From Cinclus cinclus (Eukaryota; Chordata; Aves; Passeriformes; Cinclidae): a stretch of DNA of 64,000 nt. The number at the start of each line of letters is the position of its first letter. The first letter of the stretch is position 1. Below the pieces are notes generated by a model. That model saw nothing but the letters and a program-made list of their open reading frames with translations. It was not told where the DNA came from and ran no database searches. The stretch covers positions 15,610,704-15,674,703 of the forward strand of contig NC_085055.1 of assembly GCF_963662255.1 (NCBI RefSeq), in the 5' to 3' direction. The position numbers were made by a program, and so were the translations under genes. Below, in pieces: positions 25,211 through 36,325 of the stretch.

Positions 25211-25310
25211 GTGCCCGGGGGACGGATGATGTGCCCAGGTGGGATTGATGCCGTGCCCGGGGGATGGATGCCGAGCCCGGGCGATGCCGTGCCCGAGGAC
25301 CGGCGCTGCC
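25211..25310 (+). repeat. Degenerate five-copy GC-rich tandem repeat in the PID1 promoter
   Basis: Five units start at 25211, 25231, 25253, 25273 and 25289, with lengths 20, 22, 20, 16 and 22. Each opens GTGCCC or GAGCCC and most end GATGCC or close to it; the clearest is GTGCCCGGGGGATGGATGCC. The units have diverged, so the array is not very recent. It ends about 120 bases upstream of the PID1 ATG. Confidence 0.8.
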
Positions 25311-25340
25311 GGGCGGGCCCGCGCGTGGCTCCCCACGCGT

Positions 25341-25369
25341 GGGCGGGACGGGGCGGGGCGGGGCGGGGC
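25341..25369 (+). promoter_or_regulatory. PID1: Clustered GC boxes (Sp1-type) with G-quadruplex potential
   Basis: GGGCGGG is followed by four GGGG runs (25350-53, 25355-58, 25360-63, 25365-68), each separated by a single C. The GGGGCGGGG units are Sp1/KLF-type sites. The run also meets the quadruplex rule with one-base loops, predicting a stable structure on the coding strand. It lies 62-90 bases upstream of the PID1 ATG. Confidence 0.85.
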
Positions 25370-25430
25370 GCGCGCCCGCAGAGAGCCGCGCGCGGCCCCG
25401 CTCGGCAGCGCCTCCCGCCGCCGCGGCACC

Positions 25431-25460
25431 ATGTGGCAGCCGGCCACGGAGCGGCTGCAG
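25431..25460 (+). CDS. PID1: PID1 exon 1 (first ten codons)
   Basis: The coding part of exon 1 reads MWQPATERLQ, identical to the N terminus of the shorter PID1 isoform as I remember it in mammals. PID1 (NYGGF4) is a cytosolic PTB-domain adaptor. It binds NPxY motifs such as those of LRP1, and when overexpressed impairs insulin-stimulated glucose uptake in fat and muscle cells. The start lies in GGCACCATGT, with A at -3, and no ATG occurs between the GC boxes and this codon. The exon ends CTGCAG with donor GTAGGG at 25461, phase 0, which joins in frame to CAC TTT CAG at 58704. The 5' UTR start is not determined. The alternative first exon of the longer mammalian isoform was not recognised in the window. 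Confidence 0.95.
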
Positions 25461-28400
25461 GTAGGGGGGCGGCCGGGGTCCGAGCCTGAGGGGGCGGCGG
25501 GGCCGTGCGGCTCTCGGGTGGCAGCGGGACCGGCGGAGCATCACCCCCGTACCGGGAGTTTGCGGCAACTTCTCCCTCCGGCGGCGCGGAGGGCGGGTGT
25601 GCGGAGACGCGGGACACGCATACACACGGTGCGGGTGTCGCTGCCCGGCGGCTCCGGCGCTCCCGGCGGCGTTGGGTGCCGGCCGTGGGCGGCTCGGAGG
25701 GGGAAGCACCGCTCAGGGGCTTCTCCGCCACTCCTCGGGTGAGGGGCACCCCTGCCCGGCGCTGCCTGACCCGCGGCAGCGGGAAGGTCCTTCGGAGCGG
25801 CCCGCGGGGCTTGCGGGATCCCGTGGGATTCCTTTGCCACCCCCACGTCCGGAGGTCGGGATGTGTCAGGGTCGCCGGGGTCCCCCCTTGCCGCACCCTC
25901 CGGCGGCGCTCGGCTGTGCGGTGCCGGCTCTGCCGTTGTTCGTGCGGTTTGTGTGCGTGTTGCGTAGTCCGGGGAAATCCGAGACAGGCAGCGAGATGAA
26001 ATAAAACTCACTTTTGTAGTTCCACTGCTTCGGTTTCTTGTAGTTTTCCAGAACGAGTGTCGACCGAGAGAGAATTGGACGTGTTAAATAAGAATCAATG
26101 GGTACAGCAGATGATAAGAAAAGGTTATTACTACTTTTGCAATTCACATTGAGAATTTGCTTTGATATCATCAAGCAGAAGATTCAGCAGTTTGATTGGA
26201 GTTGATAGTTGAGCCAAGCCGAGAGACACATGAGCTTTAATCTTCACCAGCCAGTAACGGGAATAATTCTTCGTCTGAAAAAGCTGTATTTTCCTCTACA
26301 ATAAAAAGCTTGATTTTTAGTGGATAGGAATGATGTACCACATACAAAGTTGATGGATTCTGGTGTAAAACTATGTGAGCATATTACTAGTTATTTATTT
26401 CCCTGTATTAGTCAGAAACCTCTCTGCTAAACACGAGTGGCTGGATGCCCTCAGGGAAGAAGTTAATGGTCTTGGGCGCTGTGGAGGCAGGGGTGCTCCC
26501 TGGGGAGATGCTGATGCAGGGGACTGACCTCAGGTGAGGCTACACCCGTTGGCTGGTAACAAAGGAGAAGGTGAGGGAAGGGAAAGAGAAAGGAAAAGCC
26601 GAGGTTGGCGGTGTTGTGCTGGTCTGGATTGTGTAGAATGGCTTTGTGTCCCCTTTGTGGAATTAGGGAGGTGTTAAAATAACAAGGTGCTATTATGACA
26701 AATATCTGATATTGCCTACAAGAGCATGAAAAGCTAAACAGAACCAAATGCTTGTGTTTTGCAGAATAAGCTTGTGAGTGTAACCTTGTTTAGCCTTTTT
26801 TATCTGTATCCTGGGCACTGTTAGGGGTCTGGCCTTAGGGAGTGGCTGGGAATAGCTGTGTGCTATGGGGAACCGGGGCTGTCTGGAGGGGGTGTGATTG
26901 ATCACTGGGCCTCTCACTCACCTGTTGCAGCAGAACCCAAGCTTGGAGCAAGGGCAGCCTGTGCTCCTCCCTGTTCTTGAAAGGGAGCCACACACACTGA
27001 AGTTCTCAGCAGTGGCCACTTTGTGCAAATCTATCTTGGTTGCCTCTGGCTGGAGTCTGCAGGCATCCTGAGCTGATCAAAATGCTGAGTGCCTGTAAAT
27101 GCACTTTTTGCCAAGAGAAGTTTCTGAGGAAGTGCATGAATAATTGTAGGTGCTCTAAAAAATAAAGAAATCAGGGGGGTCAAAACTGCAGAATTAAAGG
27201 ATGCTTTGGACTCGTGCCAGCTCCTAAAATGGGGAGAAAGCCTTGGAGAAGTCATAGGAAGCCCATAATAATTGTGTTCACACGAGGGGCTAAATGACAA
27301 TGTAGTGAATTGTGGACAAAATGAATGCAGTGCAGGGAAGGATGCTGGGGTAACTAGGATGAGATCCTGTAACTGAAAGGTTGATCCTAATACATATACA
27401 TATGAGCTAGAGTTACATGGGCAATAAACTATCTAATAACCCCAGCCCCACTGATTTTTTTTTCCTCCAAAAAACCCTTAAAGCCTGGTTCTTTCAAGTA
27501 GTCTGATCTTCCCTTGACATGTTGTGAATCATCATCCTGGTTAGAACTGCTGGCAGTGCTGCCTGGCCCCCCGAGAAGAGCTTGTGCAAAGTATAAATGC
27601 ATCTTTTTTCCCCCTCTTCCTTCCCTTCAACATCTTCATTTAGTTTCAGGTCTCCCATGTTGCTCTCTTTGCCCCAGGTTCCCTCCCTGCTGGCATGTAA
27701 GTGCTGTGAAACAAATGTTGGTGCAACGGGTGTATTGAAGGGGGTCCCTCTGTTGTCCCTGGCATCACAAGCTCTCTCCCTGGCTGATAAGCAAGTGTTG
27801 TGAGGCTCTGGGTGTGGTTGTAGCAGGGTGGTATGTGGTCACTGGGTAGATTAGGTGGTGTTTTATGGTCTCTGTCAATGTATTCTGGGATTACGGTTAT
27901 GCCAAGTCACTAGTGTAGGATATTTAGAGGATGTATAATGGCAGATACAGCCCTGTCTTTTACATCAGGCTGATGTATGGGTGCAGGAAGTGTGGAGCTG
28001 GCCCTGCTTTCTTGGTGTTCTGATGTGTGCATGGTATGTGGCTTAGTTTTGATCCAGATGTATCTTGTGTCAATACCCAGCTGTGGGGAAGTACAGGTCT
28101 GTTGTTAGTCTGTGGTGTAGCTCTGTACTAAGTAAAATGGCAAAGAAAATATTTTCATCTCTTAGAATATTTCTTTTGGCCTGGTTCAGTAAGGGAAAGT
28201 ATGAACTGCCTTTGGAAGGAGATGCCTGTTGGTATGGATCAGTCCTGCCCTCAGTGCTAAGGCAAGCTGTGCATGTTTAACTCAAATGGCAGCAGCTATT
28301 GCAGTGTGAAGGCTCCTGTTGTGTCCTGACAAACTGTGCCATGGCCCTCTATTGCTCACGGGCCTCCTTTCCCAGTCCCACACAATGGGTGACAAGACTT

Positions 28401-28730
28401 CACATTCCTGGTCTGTTGCCGTTCACGCAGAATCTACTTCTGTTCCAAATGTGCTCAGTCCTGTCAAGTTTCATAGTTTGTGCTGAAGTTTTTGGCATTG
28501 ACTGGATGGGTACAATTCCAGTAGTGAGGTCAGCAGCAAAGCTAATGCATACGCAATAGGAATGAAGTGTCATCAGCAGCTGGGTTACAGAGCGTAGTGA
28601 ATGAACTGGGGCATGAACTGGACTTGTCCCCACTGCTGTTGTGGCCATTTGCTGCTGAAATGTGCCCCCCTTCCCACAGCCTTGGTTTCTGGCTTTGCTG
28701 GAGTAAGCTGTGGTTTTTGATTTGGGTTTA

Positions 28731-28754
28731 TTGTTTTGTTTTGTTTTGTTTTTG
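28731..28754 (+). repeat. (GTTTT)n pentanucleotide repeat
   Basis: About four and a half units of GTTTT on the + strand, with slight lengthening of the last T tract. Similar looser G/T-rich tracts occur near 39026, 52818 and 59165. Confidence 0.85.
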
Positions 28755-31700
28755 TCAGTCTGTTCTCTGCTTCCCTCTGATGGAAGCTTTTCCTATATGC
28801 TGCTGTTTAATGAAGAAGCCTTTCTGTTTCTGGAATATATGTAGAATTGAATGAAGTGGATTGGAAGAATAAGCTAGAAAAATGTAGATATTGAGGTTTC
28901 TTGAAAATATAATACAGAAAAGCCTGCTTTTTCTTTTGCTGTTCCTTCCCTTTCACTTTTTTATGATTCTTTCACCTATAGCAACACTGACGTTCCTTCT
29001 GTTTTCTCCAAAGTTAGTGGGACAGGCAGTTACATGTGAAATCATACATCTGGCATGTTGCAGGAATATACCACAGGGATCAGCGAGTCTCTGAGTGGTA
29101 AGAAGATCATGATTTTGCACGTGATACAGGATTATCATTATTCACACTTACTGTAAGAGAGATGATCTGGGACTGTGTCTGTTTGGGAGACTTTTGCTTC
29201 TAATTTCTGTGATGGCATTTCTGGTTTGTGTCCAGTAAAGTGCAGGTGAGCATATGGAGCATGTGTGAACCTCCGAGTCATATCTGGAGCAACATCCAAG
29301 GTTGCTTTGGATATCTAAGGGTTGTTCCCCCTGCTGGGAGTGTAGAGACTCCAGTCTGGAGCTCACTGTACCTGCCTGATCTGGTTTGCATTGCTGTGTT
29401 TGCAGCAGACATTATCAGTGACTGTAAGCAGTGGGCACTGATTTGTGACAGTGGTGCTTCTTGAAGTGATGCCAGAAATATTGTGAAATCTTTCTTTAAA
29501 ACTTTTTCCAAACGTACCCTCTGTGCCTGGCTCAGCAGCCCTTGGCGGCATAGCTGGGATTTTGGAGCTGATGGTCTCAGTGATGCTCCCATAAGGACTC
29601 TGAAGGGGTGTGTGAAAACAAGCAAGGTGTTCTCACAGCCTGAGAGAAGGCTGCTGTTTGCTTTGTAACCTAAATTTTCCTGGAAGCTTGATGCCAGACA
29701 TTATTTCTAGATAATAAATCCCAGTGGGTGCATAGTTTCCGATGTTGTGCTATTCATAAGCCCTGTTAATAAGTTTCCCTGCTTCTCTTGACACATGTGG
29801 GTAATAGGGATCACCATGTCCAAACAGCTTTTCCCCTGGAGCAGGGGGCAGCATTACAGGTGCTGCCCAGCCTCGTGCTGTGTTGCCAGGCATCCCTGAG
29901 CTGAGTGTTGCTTGTGAGCCCTGTTCTTGGAGAAGGTCTCACCCTGCTTCTGTGGGTGGTACAGGGGGTGGGCTCACATGAGTGAGGGCCAGGCAGAGGG
30001 GAACAGACAGAGGTGCCGTGTCATGGAGCTTTGGGCTGGACACTGCTTGGCTTCATACAGTCATGCAGATAGCCAAGTGTTCACAGTAGGACTTCAGTGT
30101 TCTCTGTCTGCTCATATGGAAATTAATATTCATATTGAAACCTACAGTTTGAGGCTATTTTGGGGCAAGGATCTAATAATGGATGGCTCTAATGTATTCT
30201 CATATTGTTAGAGTTTATTTCTTTCATAAAGTAAAATTCTACATCTCTCCGAATGTGCTGTGAAATACTGTGCAGGAGAGCTGCGGGTGGGCAAGGTGAC
30301 ATGAAGTGGGTGATGAAGAGCAGGAAGTTTCAAGTCTTTTACTGGGACAAGTTTGACTTGCTGAACCCCAGGGCTTAATTCTGCTGTCATGTAACTTGTG
30401 CAGCTCCTCTGATGTCCATGAGAAATCAGATTGTGTAAGATTGCTTTACCAGTCTTTGAGTTGCTGATGTAATGTACTTCCACATCATTACCATACAGCA
30501 GTGTAGCTATTAATGGAAGTGGAAAGAAGTGAAAGCAGCAGTATTGAGGTGTTGCTGCTCACCTTTGGGCTGGGCTGTGAGCAGTTTTCTAAGGCTTCAT
30601 AAATATATTGCTTGTTTTACAAGAATTTGTTAATGTAACTGTAGCCTTGTGTTTTCAATCTATTTTTATACTTTTAAATTTTGTGATTGTAGACTCTCTT
30701 GCTAAATTCACCTATATTGCATGCAGCCACTACCACTAGTATACACATCAAATGCATTTCTCATATCAGGAGCATTGAAAAGTCCTTTTACTAAAGAGAA
30801 GTCAGCTCTGGGTAGACTTACACATGTGTGATGGCTTTGAGGTGATCACAGCCACTGTGGTTTGGTGACAAATGTTTGCATGTGTACAGATGTAATGTGG
30901 TTTTAGGTGCTATTGGTGCTTTCAAAATGAGCTTCTAATCCTTTTCAGTGTTCACATGCATATGGGTGTTAAAAGTACAGCATACAAGATACATTTCAAG
31001 TCAGTTGAAACAATAGTTTTCCAATTTTTAAAGCATATGGAAAACCTTTCTAAACCAAACAAGTTGAGTTGTAAGCACACAAACAGCTGTCTAGGTAGAA
31101 AATGCTGCAAGACATGTATAGCAGGAATGATACTATTACTGAACTCTGGTCTCATTAAATATTATGTCAGAAGGAAAAAATGAAAAGTATTTGAAATTTA
31201 AGCCTGAGTCATGTGGCTGCAAACGTCTGAAATCTTACAGCCTGGTGTTTTGGCACTATATAGGATTGGGATATCTTTCAAGGCATCAGAGTTTTTGCAC
31301 TCGCTTGCTGCTATGACTTTACAGCAGTCAGGAATCTTTAAAACAAAGCCCCGTGATTCCAGGAGGGTCATCTGGCACCACTTAGTTCAGGCAGTTTCTT
31401 TTTTTCTATGTTATTTATTCTTTGTAGAAAATGAATGGCTCTGGAAAAATGTTAATTTTGGGAAACATTCTATGACCAAAAGAAAATCAAAATCAGTGGG
31501 TGCCTTGTGGAAAGCCTCTTGGGAAATGATCTTCAGGGTTCATTTATAGTGTACTACTAGTTTCTGCTTATGAAACTGCCAGCCTGTTTGATGACCAAGG
31601 AAAATTTAAGCAGTGAATTCATTGAAGAAGGGCAAGCTAAAGCATTCAGTCTAAGAAGTTCAGAATTTTAAGTGCCTGTTGCAGATTTTGTGTGCCCTTG

Positions 31701-34700
31701 GTGTCATCCAGCAGGACAGGATAGTCAGCAGTGGTTTGCCCAGATGTTTCTGTTTCCTTCCAGGCATGGCTGTGTTCATAGCAGACATGCTTTGGGTTGG
31801 TGCTGAGGTGTTGGGCTAAGTGTCCTCACACTTACAGCACTACTGTGTTTTTGATGTGGCTCTGTGCAGGCAAGAGGAGAGGCTGATTACCCAGAGACAG
31901 GTAAATGTGTAGCTGAGAAGTCTCTGAGCTGTTTTTGTTTTCTTTGACCAAAGAAATGTGGGTGACTGTACAAGTGTCCTGAGAAGACTTAATGTAACAT
32001 TTCATGATTTGCTGTTCCTGCTGAAATACTGAAAATATGGAGTGGCAAATATAAACCTTTGCACAGAATCTGAAGGAAAAATAAAAAGTTATATATTGCC
32101 AGTATTTAATATTCTTTTAATGGTGTTGCTTCAACAAAATTACACATTGCCTCGGAATGACTAAGGTGGTCTTGTTGCACTCTCACCTTGGCAGCTTGGT
32201 GATGACTTCTGGAGTGCTGGTCTTTGAAAAACCTCCATAAGTGTTTTCACTGGGACCATTTAAATAAGATTGATGGCTGGTTTTGCTTCCAGGCAATGTG
32301 AGCAGGGGCATTTCTAGCTTGGATTGCTGCTGGTGAGTTCTACTGAAGGATCTGTGCTGCGAGTGCAGTGCTGCTGGGTTTGGGATCGCACCGGGGCAGT
32401 CGGAGTCCTTGCACCATCACACGTTGTGGCTTTGGGTCTGCGTTATGCCAGACAATTTTCAAATGTCTCTTCACATGAAAACATTTTCTCCAGATATATT
32501 TGATGGGAGCTGCCAAGAACACTGAGAGCCGATAGAAATGTAATTAAGTGTCCTGAAGCTCAGATTCGTGGCCACCTCTTTATTCTCATGCCAAGCTCCC
32601 TCTGGGTTTGAGAGATGGTTGTTCCATACATCTCATGTGAAGCTTGCAGAATGACCCTGGAATAAGTTTGCAAGTCTTCAAATGGTTGTATTCAGCTTTG
32701 TTCAGGGCCAGTCTTTTCCAGACAGCGTTTTACCTGGTGGACTGTGCTCTTGTGAAAACTCACCCACTCACTGAGTGTCTGGAGAGGAGAACTGATGTTC
32801 AGTCTGGTCCCACTGTTGAAGTAACTGCTCTGAAGATTTGCATAGGATCTGGTTCAAACTTCACTGAGGTCAGTACCAACTTAAGCCTGGTAACTCAAGA
32901 GCAGAGCAGGAAACCCATCCATTGGACAGTTACAGGAGATCCAGAGAGTTTGTATGGTCTCATTTAAAATGAACAGTTCTCTCTGCTATGGAGCTTCCTG
33001 AGTAATTTTGCTGGAGGGCAGGATAAGAGGAGTTTGGGATCTGTGAGGGGCCAAGGCATGGTGATGGTGGCAACATCAAATACATGATCTGAACCTGCAC
33101 ATTTCTAGCTCTCCTTTCCCTCCCTGAGTCTGGGTGTTGAGCAACAGGAGGGAGGGTTGGATGCAACATTCCTTCTCTGAATGGCTACGGGGAGAGGCTC
33201 TCCAGATCGAGTCTCAGCTGCTCTTCAGCTTTCCTGTAGCTGGGGACCAGCTTTCCTGCTGTCAGGATTAATCTGTGCTTTCTGAACTGATCATGGTGAC
33301 ACTGACCTGAAAATGGTAGTTTCTTTGGGAGAGAAATTACTCTTCCCTCCTGCCCTGTCATTCTGCTTAAGAAAAAAAGGCAACCCAAATTTCTGTTACT
33401 ATTCATCAAAACTGTCCCATCCAAATTAGTATGCTGAACTTGGTTTCTAGTGTTGTGTTAAGGAATTTTGTCCTTGGCTTTCTGGTATTCCCTTCTGCTG
33501 GCGAGAGGAGTACTGGGAGTTATGCTATGTTGTGTTGGTTGTCCTGGCTTTGGCTCTGAGCTGGAGAGTGAAAAGACAAGCAGCAAAATTGTTAGAAAGA
33601 AAATGCATCAGACTTCAAAAATAGGGTTTTAATCCTTTTCCCCCTCATTTGAGGCTATTTATTTAACCAAACCTTTTGCCCAATTTTAGCTTTTCCATAT
33701 GGCATTTATTATATTTTTTCTGGGCTTTGACCAGAAAAGTACCTTTTGGAACTTAAGCAAACACCAGTTGGCAGCTCCCTGAGCTGCCTGGTTGTCAGGG
33801 CATGGTGTGGATCTCTGTCCCAGCTCACTGCACAGTGTGTCAGCAGAAGATAGCAGTGAGTTTTTTTCATCTTTCAGAAAATTGTCAGCTTAAGCATTTT
33901 TCTTTTTTCCCTGGTCCATGGAAATTTTCTGTGCCTGACTATAAATTTGAATCAGAAAATATAGAAGCCTGAATACTGTCCCAGTGCTTTTAAGAAGGAG
34001 CCTGCACAGAGCAGATCTGTACAGGCTTCAGTTTTCACAGCTGTGCTCTGTTGTTTGGATTAGAATTAGAAGGAAGGATATTTTGAAAATTTTATGTCTG
34101 CCCTCTTGATAGTGTGGCTGAAAGGGCCTATTGAGCTTGGTTCTGTGTGTTTGAGAAAATCCTGGTAGGAAAGACAGTTTTGGTGCCTCCTGCTAGAACG
34201 AACTGCTGGAGGGAAATGCACTGATGCTAAAGAGTGCTAGGTAATTGCTTTTTGTGGTAGGTAACAAAGAACAAACCCATCAGTAATTTCTGAGACACCC
34301 AAAACCTCGAGATCCTCCAGCTAAGGACAAGGCATAGGGACTGAGCTGGGTTCAGGTTCACCCTTTGGGAACTGTGGAGCTGTGGCCCTGGCTCCCCTCG
34401 GACAGTGCTGCTGTTGGGATACAGAGTTGGGATGATGGGGGAGGTGGAATCCTCTCTGTCACATTCTTGTTGATGGAGCATCAGTGCTGAAGGCTGTAGA
34501 AGGTATGGTCACTTTCTATGAGATTGGACAGTTCACTTTGATAAACGAGTGTTAAATCACTCAGATTTATGCATGCAGCCTTATCTTGGTGTGTAGGGAT
34601 AGGCCTTTGAATCAGTTAACTTTTATCTTGCCATTTGAGATGGCAGTGTAACTTTTCTGTGGTTTATAAGGAATGTTAGGAAGCATTTGTTTGTGATTGA

Positions 34701-36299
34701 CTTTTGTTTTGATCTGGTGTTTGGAGGCTCTTTTTCATTAAAGAGCCTGAAGCTTGGTGCTGGGACACTTAACATTTTCAAAGGGCAATGTTTTAATCTT
34801 GTTCCTCTAAAATACAGAGTTGCTATGGAAGGGAGGAGTTGAACAATTTGAAAGGTTACAGAAGCACGGGTAGGTTCTGCCTTTTCCCACAGATGAGTGT
34901 GGCAATAGTTTTTCTCCTGTAGCTTTGAGGTTATGTGTGACCCCTTGCACCTGCCCTTCACAGTTCTGCAGCTTCTGGCTTGGGAACAGGACACAGAGTT
35001 CCCAGGACTTAGCTCCCAGGTGTAGGAAATAGCCCTGTCAGAAATGCCAGTCTTGCTGCAGGGTCTGCCAAGGCACAGGGCAGCCTGTCTGGGCATTATG
35101 GCCAGCCCGAAACCCATCTCTAAATGAATTAAATGACTGCCTTTTGTAATCAAGAGTAGTGAAAAGCCCTGGAACTTCAAGACAGTGAAAAATATTCACT
35201 TACTCCAGTAATAAATTCTAGATAGTGCTTAATAATTCCTTTCCCGAAGCCATTCTCCCCCATGCTGCTCACATTTAAAATGCTGACAAAGTTTCAAGCT
35301 GCACAAGTGGTGGAGCTCATCTCCCTTAAGGAAAAGTCACATTTGAAGAGATGCCGAGCTGCAAGTGTGAGCTGAAATGAGTCATGGACAGATCTTGAAC
35401 TGGAAAGAGACATTCAGAGCTGAAGCTTAGGGTTTTTACCCCTGTGTCTGGATAAGCTCAAGACGTTTTCTGAGCCTGTGGCTGTGCTCCAGCAGGGCAG
35501 AGCAGGGTCCAGCTGTGTGGCGCACTGAGGTCTGTATAGATTAAGGTATCTACATGGGTTTGTCAGAAAGACAGAATCTAAGGAGGCTTTGGATGAAGTT
35601 AAGTGCTATATCGAGCTGTGCATGAAGTTAGTGATGTAGAGCTTCTGAATGCAGGAGGAGCAGGTCATCATCTGGGGACTTGAGAGGTCCATGAGCAGCC
35701 TGGCATGGCCCAGGAGCCATGTCTGCAGAAGTCTTGCACTGAAATAGCTCACGTCTGGTTGGTTTAAGTTGCTTCCAGAATGTATTTATATTGCTTTTTT
35801 TCAAGTTGAGTTGGTTTTTTTTTTCTCTGTATCAGGAGTTATTCATGCTGTTTACCTGATATTTGAAAAATAGCCAGCTGCAGTGGGTGGCATTGACCAG
35901 GGAAATGCCCATACCTTGTTTAAGTTTACTGCACTGGTTCTGAAAGTAACAGCCTGACCTTTCATTCCTGTGTTATGGTCTGAGGGTGTTCTTACATAGA
36001 TGTGGAGCTTCCCAAGATAAACAGAGTGAATGTGGTTTGGCATTTAAATCACTAATGTCATATCAGGCTAGAGAGTTTCAGAAGCCATTAATGTCTACAA
36101 GAGATGTTATTTTGTTCACTTGGGGATAAACTTTGCCCCTGTCTATATGTGGGTTTTGGTTTTGGTCCAAATTCAGATTTTGAGATTGTTCATATAAATC
36201 TAAGTGCCAATACTAATGCCAGTGGAGTTACCCTATGTTTCTTTTATCTGACTGAGAAGAAACTTAATGTGTTTTTTTTAAAGTCCAAATTTTACTTGA

Positions 36300-36325
36300 T
36301 TTTTTTTTTTTTTTTTTTTTTTTTT
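36300..36325 (+). repeat. 26-bp T homopolymer
   Basis: An uninterrupted T run in PID1 intron 1, followed by AAGGAGTAGC. No retrotransposed body could be recognised on either side. Confidence 0.9.

Larger units (their letters stand above)
24870..25985 (+). promoter_or_regulatory. PID1: PID1 promoter CpG island
   Basis: Dense CpG and GC-rich sequence spanning PID1 exon 1 and the first 500 bases of intron 1, fading on both sides. There is no TATA box near the start codon; GC boxes sit just upstream, as in housekeeping-type promoters with dispersed starts. Open frames of up to 284 codons on the minus strand (25042-25896) are a composition effect. The exact transcription start cannot be read from the sequence. 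Confidence 0.85.

Noticed and set aside
24815..26011. Minus-strand frames of up to 284 codons and several plus frames over the PID1 promoter
   Set aside because: The same composition effect. They overlap PID1 exon 1 antisense and carry low-complexity Pro/Ala/Arg/Gly peptides.
34623..35180. 185-codon minus-strand frame in PID1 intron 1
   Set aside because: No recognisable domain, and chance frames of this length are expected in 64 kb read in six frames.
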